52,552 nt of DNA from Actinomadura geliboluensis (GTDB taxonomy: Bacteria; Actinomycetota; Actinomycetes; Streptosporangiales; Streptosporangiaceae), in the NCBI RefSeq assembly GCF_005889745.1, contig NZ_VCKZ01000009.1:1-52552 (forward strand), written 5' to 3'. Each line of letters begins with the position of its first letter. Position 1 is the first letter of the stretch. The position numbers were made by a program, and so were the translations under genes. Below, piece by piece: positions 8,693-17,055 of this stretch. The notes under the pieces were generated by a model, which had not been told where the DNA came from, ran no database searches, and worked only from the letters and a program-made list of their open reading frames with translations.

Positions 8693-9604
8693 ATGCCCGC
8701 CTCGTCCTCGTCCGTCGCCGCCGGCCGGGCCCGGTCGTCCCGGACCGCCGCGCACGCGCCGCTCGTGCCCGGGACGCTGCTCTGGCGGCACGCCGCCGAT
8801 CTGCGCTCGCTGCTCCCGGGGGCCGCCGCCGGGCTCATGCAGCTCATGCATCCCGGCATCGGCGCCGGCGTCGGCGAGCACTCCGCGTTCTTCGACGCCC
8901 CGTTCGACCGGATCCACCGGTCCGTCCCGCAGATCTGGGCGACGATCCTCGCGCCGGACGGCGTCACCCGCGCCCGCGGCATCCGCGACCTGCACCGCGG
9001 CATCGGCGGGGTCGACGAGCACGCCCGCCGCTACCACGCCCTCGAACCCGAGACCTTCTGGTGGGCGCACGCCACCTTCACCTGGGAGATCTTCAAGGCC
9101 GCCGAGACCTTCCACCCCGGCACCCTCACCGCCGAGGACCACGAGCAGATGTACGCCGAGACCGTCACCTGGTACTCCCGGTACGGCGTCAGCATGCGGC
9201 CCGTCCCCGCCGACTACGCGGCGTTCCAGTCCAAGTTCTGGCACGTCTGCGCCCGGACGCTCGAACTCACCCCCGCCGCCGCCCGCGCACTGGAGATCGC
9301 CAGGCACGGGTCCGAGACCATCACGATCCTGCCCGTCGGCGGGCCCCGCCTCGACCGCGCCGGGCGCATGGTCATCGAGCGCCCGCTGCGGCTCATCACC
9401 TTCGGCTGCCTGCCGCCGCTCGTCCGGGAGCGGTTCGACATCCCCTGGTCGGCGCTCGACCAGGCCCGGTTCGCCGCGCTCGCGCTGGCCAACCGGCAGG
9501 GCTACCGGATGATGCCGAGCGGCGTCAACCACTGGGCCCTGCGCAGCATGCTCCGCTACATCGGCGCCCAGACCCGCGAGGACCGGTACCGGCCCGCCGC
9601 GTGA
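8693..9604 (+). CDS. DUF2236 / MpaB-Lcp-type oxygenase-like protein
   Basis: A 303-residue protein of the DUF2236 family, related to the latex-clearing protein Lcp and fungal MpaB oxygenase. Conserved features include the LMQLMHPGIGAGVGEHS segment (residues about 45-65), FWWAHATFTWEIF near 123-135 with the family's histidine, and the ARHGSETITILPVG stretch in the middle. Lcp binds a b-type heme through conserved histidines; I have not proven heme binding here. No signal peptide, so probably cytoplasmic. ATG 8693 follows GGAGG by four bases and lies downstream of a recognisable promoter. The 3' end runs into a 16-bp tandem duplication. Confidence 0.8.
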   Translation: MPASSSSVAAGRARSSRTAAHAPLVPGTLLWRHAADLRSLLPGAAAGLMQLMHPGIGAGVGEHSAFFDAPFDRIHRSVPQIWATILAPDGVTRARGIRDLHRGIGGVDEHARRYHALEPETFWWAHATFTWEIFKAAETFHPGTLTAEDHEQMYAETVTWYSRYGVSMRPVPADYAAFQSKFWHVCARTLELTPAAARALEIARHGSETITILPVGGPRLDRAGRMVIERPLRLITFGCLPPLVRERFDIPWSALDQARFAALALANRQGYRMMPSGVNHWALRSMLRYIGAQTREDRYRPAA

Positions 9605-9636
9605 CCCTCACACGGCGGCGCCCTCACACGGCGGCG
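9605..9636. repeat. 16-bp perfect tandem duplication
   Basis: CCCTCACACGGCGGCG occurs at 9605-9620 and again at 9621-9636. The second copy contains the stop codon of the minus-strand cqsA-like gene, so the duplication leaves a spare in-frame-looking TGA just beyond it. Probably replication slippage. Confidence 0.8.
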
Positions 9637-10775
9637 GCGACCTGGGGGCGCAGCTCCTCGCACGCCTCCAGGACGCGGGCGACGTCCCCGTCCGTCAACC
9701 CGGCATGGGCGGAGAGCCGCACCAGCGTGCGGCCCACCGACGCCGTCGGCGGGAACAGCGCCGCGCTGAAGATGTCGCGGCCGACCAGCGCGTCCCGCAT
9801 CAGGGTCGCCTCGGCCTCCGACCCCGCCTCCAGCGCGATGATCTGCGAGTCGGACTCGACCAGGGTGTAGCCGAGTTCCGCCAGGCCGGCGCGCAGCCGG
9901 GCCGCGACCGCGCGGAGCCGGTCGCGCCGCCGGCCCTCCCGGCGCACGACCTTCAGCGCCGCCGCGAGGCCCGCGATGTCGTGCGGCAGCAGCGTCGAGC
10001 TGAACACCGCCGGGAGCGCGGTGTGCGCGAAGTAGTCCGCGAAGCCGGGACGGTCGCAGGCGATCAGCCCCGCGCGCCCCGGGAGCGCCTTCGCCAGGCT
10101 CGCCGTGCGGAAGTCGACGCGCCCGGTCAGCCCGGACGCCGCGACCAGGCCCTCGCCCCGCTCGCCGTGCGTGCCGAGCGAGTGCGACTCGTCCACGACC
10201 AGGAGGCAGTCGTGCTCCGCGGCCACCTCCACCAGGCCGGGCAGCGGGCACACCGAGCCGTCGGTGCTGTAGACGGCGTCCACGGCGATCACGCCGGAGC
10301 CGCCCACCTCGATCCGGCGGCGCAGGTGGTCGAGGTCGTTGTGGCGGAAGTAGGCCAGCTCCGCGCCCGCCGCCCGCGCCCCCTCCCACAGCGACATGTG
10401 CGCGAGGACGTCCAGGTAGACCGGGACGTCGGGCCCGGCGACCACCTGCAGCAGCCCGGTGTTGGCGGCCCAGCCGGACGGGCACAGCACCCCCGCCCGC
10501 GCGCCCAGGTGCCGGGCGAACCGCGCGCCGAGGACGAGCTGCGGGTGGTCGTCGGGCAGGCACGGGCCGGGCGCGGGCACCGCGCCGTCCGTCGCCCGCA
10601 GGCTGGCGATCATGGCGGCGGTGATCGCCGGATGCTCGGCCAGGGCGAGGTAGTCGCTACAGGTCAGGACGATCGCGCGGTCGCCGGGGGCCGTCGCGGG
10701 CACGGTCCGGCGGCCGCCCCGCGTGCCCCGGAACACCCGTATGCGTTCGCCCAGCCGCTGGTGAGCGCTGGTCAT
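9624..10775 (-). CDS. cqsA: CqsA-like alpha-oxoamine synthase (alpha-hydroxyketone autoinducer synthase family)
   Basis: A 383-residue PLP enzyme of the alpha-oxoamine synthase family. Several blocks match the Vibrio cholerae CAI-1 synthase CqsA more closely than BioF or Kbl: SDYLALAEHP, SGWAANTGLLQVV, YLDVLAHMSLWEGAR, HNDLDHLRRRI, DESHSLGTHG and SQIIALE. Aspartate 195 in DESHS and lysine 229 in SLAKAL are the predicted PLP-contact residues. CqsA condenses a medium-chain acyl-CoA with S-adenosylmethionine to give an aminoketone precursor of CAI-1. No CqsS-type sensor kinase is nearby; the divergent neighbour is a membrane flippase-like protein. ATG 10775 is preferred to GTG 10784 because GGGGAG (10786-10791) lies ten bases upstream of it rather than one. 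Confidence 0.75.
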   Translation of the reverse strand: MTSAHQRLGERIRVFRGTRGGRRTVPATAPGDRAIVLTCSDYLALAEHPAITAAMIASLRATDGAVPAPGPCLPDDHPQLVLGARFARHLGARAGVLCPSGWAANTGLLQVVAGPDVPVYLDVLAHMSLWEGARAAGAELAYFRHNDLDHLRRRIEVGGSGVIAVDAVYSTDGSVCPLPGLVEVAAEHDCLLVVDESHSLGTHGERGEGLVAASGLTGRVDFRTASLAKALPGRAGLIACDRPGFADYFAHTALPAVFSSTLLPHDIAGLAAALKVVRREGRRRDRLRAVAARLRAGLAELGYTLVESDSQIIALEAGSEAEATLMRDALVGRDIFSAALFPPTASVGRTLVRLSAHAGLTDGDVARVLEACEELRPQVAAAV

Positions 10776-11020
10776 GGTCGTCACACTCCCCGGTCAAATG
10801 ATCGTCACGTCCTGTAGCGATCCCTGATCATAGTGTGAAAAGAATCTCGGACGGCGACCAAACCCGGCGCGCCGCCGGAGAAAATGCCGTATCCCGGCCG
10901 GGCGCCCGTCACCGAGCGCACATGACTTCTCCGGCCTGTCGGGTAAACGTCCCATATCGTTCGCTTCACCGGGTATCAGCAGGTCGCACGCTCGTCATTC
11001 CCATCACCGATCACTGGGGT

Positions 11021-12040
11021 GTGACCACGATCGCCGCCGGCGCCGAACCCGCGGTGGCCGCCGACACCGGCGCCGACACCGCACCGCCTCCTCTCGTCCA
11101 GCGGGCCCACCGGGCCCGCTGGACGATCGCGGGGGTCGTGCTGGCCGGCCTCGCCACCGCACTGCTGGTCGTCCTCGGCCCGCTGCGCCCCGCGGCCGCC
11201 GCCCTCGGCCACATGCGCTGGGAGTTCCTCCCCGCCCTCGTCCTGCTGTGCGTGCTGCACTACGTCTGCTCCGCGGTCGCGCTGCGCGGCGCCGCGGGCC
11301 GCCCGCTGCCGCTGGTCGCCACGACGCTCGCCCAGTTCACCGCGTCCGCCGCCAACCGGGTCACCCCGGGCGGGCTCGGCGCGGTCGCCGTCAACACCCG
11401 CTACCTCGTCTGCCGCGGGCTGCCGCTCCCCCGCGCCGCAGTCGCCGTCGCCGTCCTGCAGGTGGCGGGTGTCCCCGCCGACCTGCTGCTGCTCGGCGCC
11501 GTCCTCGCCGCCGGCGGCGGGAACGGCCCGATGCTGGACGCGCTGGGCGAGCACGCCGCCCGGGCCGCCGGGCTCGTCCCGCCCGTCCCGCTGCTCATCG
11601 CGGGCGGCGTGCTGCTGCCCGCCGCCGTGCTGTGGGGCCGCCGCGCCGCCCGCTCACCCGCCGTCGGACGGGCCGCCGCCGGGTTCGCCGGCCTGTGCCG
11701 CCGCCCCCGCGACCTGGCGGTCACCCTGGCCGCCTCCGCCGGGACCACGTTCGCCCTCGCGATCGCGTTCGCGCTCAGCGTCCTCGCCGTGCCCGGCACG
11801 GCGGCGGGCCCCGGCGACGCCCTGCCGCTCCTCGCCGCCTACCTGGTGGGAGCCGCCGCCGGCGGGGCCGTCCCGCTGCCCGGCGGCGTCGGCCCCACCG
11901 AGACCGCGCTCGTCGCCGCGCTGGCCGCGCTCGGCGTCGAGGCCGGGCCGGCGCTGCAGGCCGTGCTGCTGTTCCGCGCGGTCACGTTCTGGGCGCCGGT
12001 CCCGGTGGGGCTGCTCGCGTGCCGGACGCTCCGCCGGTGA
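11021..12040 (+). CDS. UPF0104 / lysylphosphatidylglycerol-synthase transmembrane-family protein
   Basis: A 339-residue polytopic membrane protein with about eight hydrophobic segments. The C-terminal block GGAVPLPGGVGPTETALVAAL is the family's best-conserved stretch (PGGxG followed by the helix). Relatives form the flippase half of MprF or stand alone; they are thought to move lipids or lipid-linked molecules. No synthase domain is attached. Start is uncertain: GTG 11021 begins a normal family-like N-terminus, while an ATG at 10922 would add 33 unusual residues. It is divergent from the CqsA-like gene and convergent with the amidohydrolase gene, 18 bases away. Confidence 0.75.
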   Translation: MTTIAAGAEPAVAADTGADTAPPPLVQRAHRARWTIAGVVLAGLATALLVVLGPLRPAAAALGHMRWEFLPALVLLCVLHYVCSAVALRGAAGRPLPLVATTLAQFTASAANRVTPGGLGAVAVNTRYLVCRGLPLPRAAVAVAVLQVAGVPADLLLLGAVLAAGGGNGPMLDALGEHAARAAGLVPPVPLLIAGGVLLPAAVLWGRRAARSPAVGRAAAGFAGLCRRPRDLAVTLAASAGTTFALAIAFALSVLAVPGTAAGPGDALPLLAAYLVGAAAGGAVPLPGGVGPTETALVAALAALGVEAGPALQAVLLFRAVTFWAPVPVGLLACRTLRR

Positions 12041-12058
12041 CCTTTACATTGTAGATCA

Positions 12059-12865
12059 CTAAATGCGGAAGACCCGCGCGGCGTTGCCGGACAGGAACGC
12101 CTCCCGGGCCGCCTCGTCCAGGCCGAGGCCGTCCAGGCCCTGGAGCGCCCGCTCCGGGGTCAGCATCGGGTAGTTGGTGCCGAACATGACCTTGTGGTGC
12201 CGGTCCTGCGCCATGTACCGGACCAGCTCGGGCGGATACCTGCGGACCGTGTACGCGGATGTGTCGATGTAGACGTTCGGGTGCTTGCGGCAGACCGCGA
12301 CCATCTCCTCCGTCCACGGGTAGCCGATGTGGCCGCCGACGATGACCAGCTCAGGGAAGTCGAGCGCGACCTGGTCGATGTACGGGATCGGCCGTCCCGT
12401 CTCGCTCGGGCGCAGCGGCCCGGTGTGCCCCACCTGCGTGCAGAAGGGGACGCCGAGCTCCACGCACTCGGCGAACAGCGGATAGTAGCGGCGGTCGGTC
12501 GGCGGCGCCTCCCACAGCCACGGCACCACGCGCAGGCCCTTGAAACCGAGGTCGCGCACGCACCGCCTCAGCTCCCGCACGGCCTCCATGGGCTTGCGCA
12601 GGTCCACCGACGCGACGCCCATGAGCCGGCCCTCGGCCTGCTGGACGAACGAGGCGACCTCGTCATTGCTCACCAGGTCGCCCTCGGGCCCGTACCAGGC
12701 GCTGATGAGGCCGACGTCCACTCCCCCGGCGTCCATGGCGGCGACGGTCTCCGCGACGGGCACCTCCTCCGCCGGCGGCTTGCGGCCCAGCCACCGCCAC
12801 AGCGAGTCCAGCATCTCGTGCTGCAGGAACCGCACGGTTCCGTGCTGCATCCACGCGTCAATCAC
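12059..12865 (-). CDS. amidohydrolase 2-family protein with altered metal ligands
   Basis: A 268-residue TIM-barrel protein of the amidohydrolase-2 (ACMSD-like) family. Visible landmarks are VGHTG, VGGHIGYPW, NVYIDTSAY and MFGTNYPML. The usual N-terminal HxH metal pair is absent (the start reads IDAWMQHG), and the FGTD catalytic aspartate is asparagine. This subtype is therefore metal-independent or non-hydrolytic, or uses other residues. GTG 12865 is chosen: GGGGAG lies eight bases upstream and the start overlaps the end of the TetR gene by eight bases, implying coupling. The TetR regulator probably controls both genes through the twin operators at 13430-13466. Confidence 0.75.
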   Translation of the reverse strand: MIDAWMQHGTVRFLQHEMLDSLWRWLGRKPPAEEVPVAETVAAMDAGGVDVGLISAWYGPEGDLVSNDEVASFVQQAEGRLMGVASVDLRKPMEAVRELRRCVRDLGFKGLRVVPWLWEAPPTDRRYYPLFAECVELGVPFCTQVGHTGPLRPSETGRPIPYIDQVALDFPELVIVGGHIGYPWTEEMVAVCRKHPNVYIDTSAYTVRRYPPELVRYMAQDRHHKVMFGTNYPMLTPERALQGLDGLGLDEAAREAFLSGNAARVFRI

Positions 12866-13430
12866 CACGGCTGCTCCCCACCGACCGCCACGCGGCCTCA
12901 CTCAGTACCTCGACCTGCCCGCCGTCCGGCTCGGCGCCCTGCCCGTTGAGCCAGAACCGGCACAACTCCTGGGCGGGGCCGAGCCACAGCACGAACGCGG
13001 TCATGGTGTCCACATCGATCAGCGCGCCATGCCGCGCCTGGACGCGCCACCAGGCGCGTACCTCCCGGTAGAACGCCCGGTTGCGCTCGGCCAGCGCGTC
13101 ACTCGCCGCAGGGCGTTCGGTGAACATGAACCGGGCCCTGGCGGCATGCTCCCTGCACCACCGCACATGGAACGCCACGACACCCGTCACCGCCCCGCGC
13201 GCGCTGGCATGCGCCTTGAGCTCGGCGAGGAACGCGTCCTGGTACAGGGACACGCATTCGACGAACAGGGCCTCCGCCACCTGCTCCTTGCCGGAGAAGT
13301 GATGGTAGAAGCTGCCGACGCTGACCCCACTGGCCGCCCGCAGCGCGCTCAGCGTCGTCCCGGCCACCCCGTCGCGGCCGAACGCCTCCAGCGCCGCCCG
13401 CAGGATCCTGTCCCGTCCCGCCTCACTCAC
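12858..13430 (-). CDS. TetR-family transcriptional regulator
   Basis: A 190-residue TetR-type repressor. Residues about 5-50 carry the helix-turn-helix with the typical SVGSFYHHFSGKEQVAEALF recognition region. The C-terminal ligand domain (55-190) is helical with conserved cysteines near residues 78 and 92. Start is GTG 13430. The gene heads an operon with the overlapping amidohydrolase gene. Twin inverted repeats begin at the start codon itself, strongly suggesting autorepression; the natural ligand is probably an amidohydrolase substrate, but this is inference. Confidence 0.9.
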   Translation of the reverse strand: MSEAGRDRILRAALEAFGRDGVAGTTLSALRAASGVSVGSFYHHFSGKEQVAEALFVECVSLYQDAFLAELKAHASARGAVTGVVAFHVRWCREHAARARFMFTERPAASDALAERNRAFYREVRAWWRVQARHGALIDVDTMTAFVLWLGPAQELCRFWLNGQGAEPDGGQVEVLSEAAWRSVGSSRGD

Positions 13431-13466
13431 AGAACATTATTCTGCCACACCAGAACAACATTCTGG
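13430..13466. promoter_or_regulatory. twin TetR operators
   Basis: Two copies of the same dyad lie upstream of the TetR gene: CAGAA-CATTA-TTCTG at 13430-13444 and CCAGAA-CAACA-TTCTGG at 13450-13466. Each has a 5-base centre and the centres are 21 bases apart, two helical turns, so two dimers would bind on one face. The first covers the translation start. The likely ligand-controlled protein is the adjacent TetR regulator. Confidence 0.75.
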
Positions 13467-13474
13467 CAGCGGAC

Positions 13475-13510
13475 GGCCCCGGCCGCCGGGGTGGGCGAGC
13501 GGCCGGGGCC
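13475..13510 (-). terminator. GC-rich hairpin at the end of the SGNH gene
   Basis: A perfect 12-bp stem, 13475-13486 with 13499-13510, and a 12-base loop, begin about ten bases past the SGNH stop in the direction of its transcription. There is no T-run, as is common for actinomycete terminators. It lies immediately upstream of the TetR operators and may insulate them. Confidence 0.55.
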
Positions 13511-13520
13511 GGAGGCGGGG

Positions 13521-14336
13521 TCAGCCCTGCTGCTGCAGGGCCAGGCTCGCCGAGCCGGTCAGCGCGGGCAGGTAGCCGAGCCGGTGACCGAGCGCGGTCG
13601 GGTGGTAGGACGACTCCAGCGGGATCGTGACCGCGTTGAGCCAGTCGTCGCCCGAGCACAGCTCATGGCCGGCGAACTCGTCCCGGACGTCCGACCAGGT
13701 GAACCCGGCGCGCCCCGCCGCCTGGGCGATGACGCCGTCGAGGGTGTCGGCGGCCTCGTTGAGCGCGGTGCGCTTGGCGTTGCTCAGCCCCACGCACACG
13801 CTCACGATCTTGTACAGGCGCGGGTAGCCGAGCACGACCACCCGCGCGGACGGCGACTTCGCGTGGATCTGGGAGTACAGCGAGTCGAGCCGCCCGGGCA
13901 GCGTGTTCCGCATGTAGGTCTCGGCCTGGGCCACCCGGCTCTGGCAGGTCGTGGTCGAGTACAGGACGCAGGTCTGCATGACGTCGGCGAACCCGGCGTC
14001 GTTGCCGCCGGCGGTGACGCTGACGAGCGTCGTCGACGAGCTGAGCGCCCCGAGCTGCCCGCTCGCCACGGTCGCTGTCGTCGCCCCCGAGCAGGCCACG
14101 AACTTGAACGAGCTCGTCGAGTGCGCCGCCGCCCACAGGTTCGGGTAGGCGTTGGCGCTGCGGTTGCACGATCCGCTCGCCGGATCGTAGTTCCCGGCCC
14201 CCGTGCCGGACGAGTAGGAATCCCCGAGTGCGACGTAGTTGGTCCCGGCCGCCGCGGCGGAACCGGACCAGAGCAGTGATGTGGCGGCGAGTGTCACCGC
14301 ACCGAGAGCGGCCAGACAGGGGCGGGTGAGACGCAT
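13521..14336 (-). CDS. secreted SGNH/GDSL hydrolase (lipase/esterase)
   Basis: A 271-residue exported hydrolase. Residues 1-30 form a Sec signal peptide (MRLTRPCLAALGAVTLAATS and a following AAAA cleavage region). Block I GDSYSSG supplies the catalytic serine, GGNDAG is block III, and SSYHPTALGH is block V with the catalytic histidine. Several paired cysteines suggest disulfides. The closest described relatives are Streptomyces rimosus lipase and similar esterases. ATG 14336 is chosen because GGAG lies six bases upstream. It is transcribed alone and followed by a GC-rich hairpin. Confidence 0.9.
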   Translation of the reverse strand: MRLTRPCLAALGAVTLAATSLLWSGSAAAAGTNYVALGDSYSSGTGAGNYDPASGSCNRSANAYPNLWAAAHSTSSFKFVACSGATTATVASGQLGALSSSTTLVSVTAGGNDAGFADVMQTCVLYSTTTCQSRVAQAETYMRNTLPGRLDSLYSQIHAKSPSARVVVLGYPRLYKIVSVCVGLSNAKRTALNEAADTLDGVIAQAAGRAGFTWSDVRDEFAGHELCSGDDWLNAVTIPLESSYHPTALGHRLGYLPALTGSASLALQQQG

Positions 14337-14880
14337 CTGCACTCCGGAGCGTCGTATCGAATTATGCCGCTCGCCTTATACCCGTCCCGCCATTCCCCCA
14401 AGCCCTGAGACTGATCAACACTATTTGTCAGAATTCGCCGTTGCAATCCGAGATAGCACGGAATTTCCGGGCCGACAAGCCCAGCAAGTGACGACCATTA
14501 TCCGGTGAATCCCGGCCGTCTCAGAGATCACAGGAATCACTTCCGCCCGGCCGCAAGGGGCCGGGCGTGATCGGTCGCCCACCGTGGACGGGGAGAGTTT
14601 CCGGGAACGTCCGCTGCCACCTGGGAACGCCGTGACGCGCCTGACCTCCCGCGCGGCGATCTCGTCGGCGCACGGGAGGTGCTCGGCCGGGAAAGGCTCG
14701 GTGGTCAGAGCGCCTGGTACGGCGCAGCCTTCAGAGCGGCCCGGGGATGCGGCCTCGATATCCGGCGGCCCTTAAAGGGCAATACCGCCGTCGCTCTACC
14801 GGGCCCGGCCGCGTTTCCGTGCCGCGCATCGCCTCACCGAGGCCGGATAAAATCCGCAATGCCCCGGAGCGGGGCGGTGA
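14337..14880. other. 544-bp intergenic region with one hairpin
   Basis: No convincing gene is seen. It contains a perfect 9-bp hairpin at 14544-14567 (CGCCCGGCC, six-base loop, GGCCGGGCG) and an A/T-rich stretch around 14400-14510 that probably holds the promoter of the SGNH gene; CATAAT near 14362-14367 on the minus strand is a candidate -10 box. The right half, 14570-14880, is featureless. Confidence 0.35.
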
Positions 14881-15195
14881 TCAGGATTTGGGGCGGCCGG
14901 CCGCTGTGCGGATCTTGTGCCAGGCGGTCTTGGCGTAGCCGTTCAGGCGGGTGCTGATGCGGCGGGCCGTCGGGAACTCGGTGCCGAGGAGGCCGAGGCC
15001 GGCGAGGATGGCGACGACGCCCGGGCCCGGCAGGACGAGCATGGCGACGCCCGCGACGATCAGGGCGGCCCCGGCGGTGGCGACCGCCACCTTGCGGAGC
15101 AGGCGGACGGGCGCGCGGCGGATGGGCGCACCGCCCTCGGGCGTGCGGCCGGCGGGCTCCTTCTCAAGCGCTGGGCGTTCCATCATGGTCGTCAC
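14881..15195 (-). CDS. PGPGW-family transmembrane protein
   Basis: A 104-residue membrane protein. Two hydrophobic segments at residues about 39-56 and 58-78 flank the signature LPGPGVVAILAGLGLLGTEF, which identifies the PGPGW (putative transmembrane) family. The N-terminus is charged and disordered and the C-terminus basic. Function is unknown in the family. GTG 15195 is chosen because GGGGAGG ends five bases upstream; ATG 15186 would leave 14 bases. It is divergent from the NUDIX gene. Confidence 0.8.
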   Translation of the reverse strand: MTTMMERPALEKEPAGRTPEGGAPIRRAPVRLLRKVAVATAGAALIVAGVAMLVLPGPGVVAILAGLGLLGTEFPTARRISTRLNGYAKTAWHKIRTAAGRPKS

Positions 15196-15330
15196 TGCGT
15201 CCTCCCCGTGGCGCGTCCTTGTGTTGTCCGACGAACGGCGGCGGCGCCCGAGATCCCAGTCGGGGCGGGATGTGACGAGGACCACGAGGCAGGACCGTGG
15301 GGCCGCGCGGCGACGGCTAGCATCTCGGTA

Positions 15331-15825
15331 ATGAAGATCCCGTCCGGTGTGCGCGCGCGTCTCGGGGTACTGGCCGCGCCAGTGTGGCGGCGGCTCAGCG
15401 GGCGGATGCAGTGGCGCGTCGCACGGTTCCGCCACCACACGTTTCTGGTGTACGCGGGCGGGATCGTCCGGGACGAGCGGGGCCGGATCCTGCTGCTGCG
15501 GCACCGGCTGTGGCCCGCGTACCGGGCGTGGGGCCTGCCCGGCGGGTACGTGAACGCCGGTGAGCGGCTGGAGGACGGGGTCGTCCGGGAGGTGCGGGAG
15601 GAGACCGCGCTGGAGGTGGAGGTCGCCGGGCCCCCGCTGCGGGTGGCGAGCGGTTTCCGGCACCGGGTCGAGGCGTACTACGAGGCGCGGGTCGTCGGCG
15701 GGCTGCTCGCCCTGGACGCGGCGGAGGTCCTCGAAGCGCGCTGGTTCCCCGTGGACGAGCTGCCCGAGCGGATGTCGCCCCGGCTCCGGAACGTCATCGA
15801 AGCACTTGACCTCAAGCTCGGTTGA
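15331..15825 (+). CDS. NUDIX hydrolase
   Basis: A 164-residue protein of the NUDIX superfamily. The NUDIX box is intact: GG-YVNAGE-RLEDGVV-REVREET at residues about 70-92, with the metal-binding REVREE glutamates. The basic first 30 residues are an extension; the catalytic domain starts near residue 35. Enzymes of the family cleave nucleoside diphosphates linked to another group; substrate is unknown. ATG 15331 is the first good start. The next gene begins 18 bases after its stop, so the two are likely co-transcribed. Confidence 0.85.
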   Translation: MKIPSGVRARLGVLAAPVWRRLSGRMQWRVARFRHHTFLVYAGGIVRDERGRILLLRHRLWPAYRAWGLPGGYVNAGERLEDGVVREVREETALEVEVAGPPLRVASGFRHRVEAYYEARVVGGLLALDAAEVLEARWFPVDELPERMSPRLRNVIEALDLKLG

Positions 15826-15843
15826 GGTCGCAGGCTGGACGGT

Positions 15844-16236
15844 ATGAGCCTCACCGACATCGAACGCGAATACCTGTCCACGCAGCGGCTCGGGCGCCTC
15901 GCCACCGTGGGCCCCAAGGGCGACCCGCAGAACAACCCGGTCGGCTTCGCCTACAACGCCGAGACCGGCACCATCGACATCCGCGGCTGGAACCTCGCCG
16001 AGAGCCGCAAGTACCGGAACCTGCGCGACAACGACCAGGTGGCCTTCGTCGTCGACGACCTGGCGTCCGTCCAGCCCTGGAGGGTGCGGGGCGTCGAGGT
16101 CCGGGGGCGCGCCGAGCCCGCGGTCGTCGAAGGGCCGCAGGGCGCCGACGACGTCATCCGCATCCACCCGCGCGTCGTCTTCTCCTGGGGGATCGACCCG
16201 GAGGCGGAGGGGATGACCCGGCGGACCATTCCGTAA
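15844..16236 (+). CDS. PPOX-class F420-dependent enzyme
   Basis: A 130-residue split-beta-barrel flavoprotein-fold protein. The motifs RLGRLATVGPKGDPQNNPVGFAYN and RGWNLAESRKYRNLRDND match the actinobacterial PPOX class that binds coenzyme F420 or flavin and reduces small molecules. It is of typical length for a single-domain member. It lies 18 bases after the NUDIX gene in a probable two-gene operon. The substrate cannot be told from sequence. Confidence 0.85.
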   Translation: MSLTDIEREYLSTQRLGRLATVGPKGDPQNNPVGFAYNAETGTIDIRGWNLAESRKYRNLRDNDQVAFVVDDLASVQPWRVRGVEVRGRAEPAVVEGPQGADDVIRIHPRVVFSWGIDPEAEGMTRRTIP

Positions 16237-16317
16237 CGGCCGCCGGGCGCGGCGCTCGGGGCGTCCGCTCCGGGCCGATGCGCCGGCGGCGTTCGGTCAC
16301 CCCGCGCACGGGACGGC

Positions 16318-16785
16318 TCAGGCGCCCGGGAGGGGCTCCTGGAGTTCGAACCGGTCGGCGGTGGCATGGCACTTCGGGCAGCGGGGCGGCGCGTGCTCGC
16401 CGCGGACGACCTCGCCGCAGACCTCGCACGCCCATTCGGTGGTCAGCAGCGCCATGACGTCCGAGCGGGCGACGATGCCGACGAGTTCGCGGCCCGACAG
16501 CACCGGCACGCGGCGGATGCGCCGTTCGAGGAGCAGGTGGCGTGCCTCCTCGACGTCGGTGTCCTCGGTGACGCTGATGACGGCGGCGGTCATCACGTCG
16601 GCGGCGGTCCGCCCCTCGCGGGCCAGCAGGTCGTACTCGCTGACCAGGCCGACGACGGCCCCGTGCCCGTCGACGACGGGGACGGCGCTGATCCGGCGGG
16701 CGCGCAGCAGGGCCGCGACGTCGGGCACGGCCGCGTCCCGCTCCACGGTGATCACCGGGCTCGTCATGATCTCTTTGACCTTCAC
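16318..16785 (-). CDS. paired-CBS-domain protein with C-terminal zinc ribbon
   Basis: A 155-residue protein made of two CBS domains (residues about 3-58 and 62-117; MTSPVITVERDA and MTAAVISVTEDT begin each) and a rubredoxin-like zinc ribbon, CEVCG...CPKCH, at residues about 122-140. Tandem CBS domains bind adenosine nucleotides. Stand-alone CBS proteins with a zinc ribbon occur in actinobacteria and archaea, where the partner is unknown. Start is GTG 16785. It is convergent with the PPOX gene and single. Confidence 0.85.
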   Translation of the reverse strand: MKVKEIMTSPVITVERDAAVPDVAALLRARRISAVPVVDGHGAVVGLVSEYDLLAREGRTAADVMTAAVISVTEDTDVEEARHLLLERRIRRVPVLSGRELVGIVARSDVMALLTTEWACEVCGEVVRGEHAPPRCPKCHATADRFELQEPLPGA

Positions 16786-17055
16786 TGCTGCCGCCCCAGA
16801 ATCGCGCGGGCTCCCGCCACCGCCGGTGGATGAAGCCCCGTCCGTCGTCCTCCCATATGACCTTAGATGTCGCGGTCATTCCGGTCCGCACCGGGCCGGA
16901 ACGGGCCGCTCGTCGGCAGGTCGGTATCAGTCTTCCCGATATCGCGGGAATGATCCCGACCGGGGCGGGTGGACGGGGCGCGCACGGCCCGGCCCGGGGC
17001 CCGGTGCGGAGGCGCCGGGCCTTCCGTGCCGGGCGCCGGGCCGGGCGTCACGGGA

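Noticed and set aside
12540..14279. 579-codon + strand frame opposite amidohydrolase, TetR and SGNH genes
   Set aside because: All three minus-strand genes are strongly supported; the frame is their antisense shadow.
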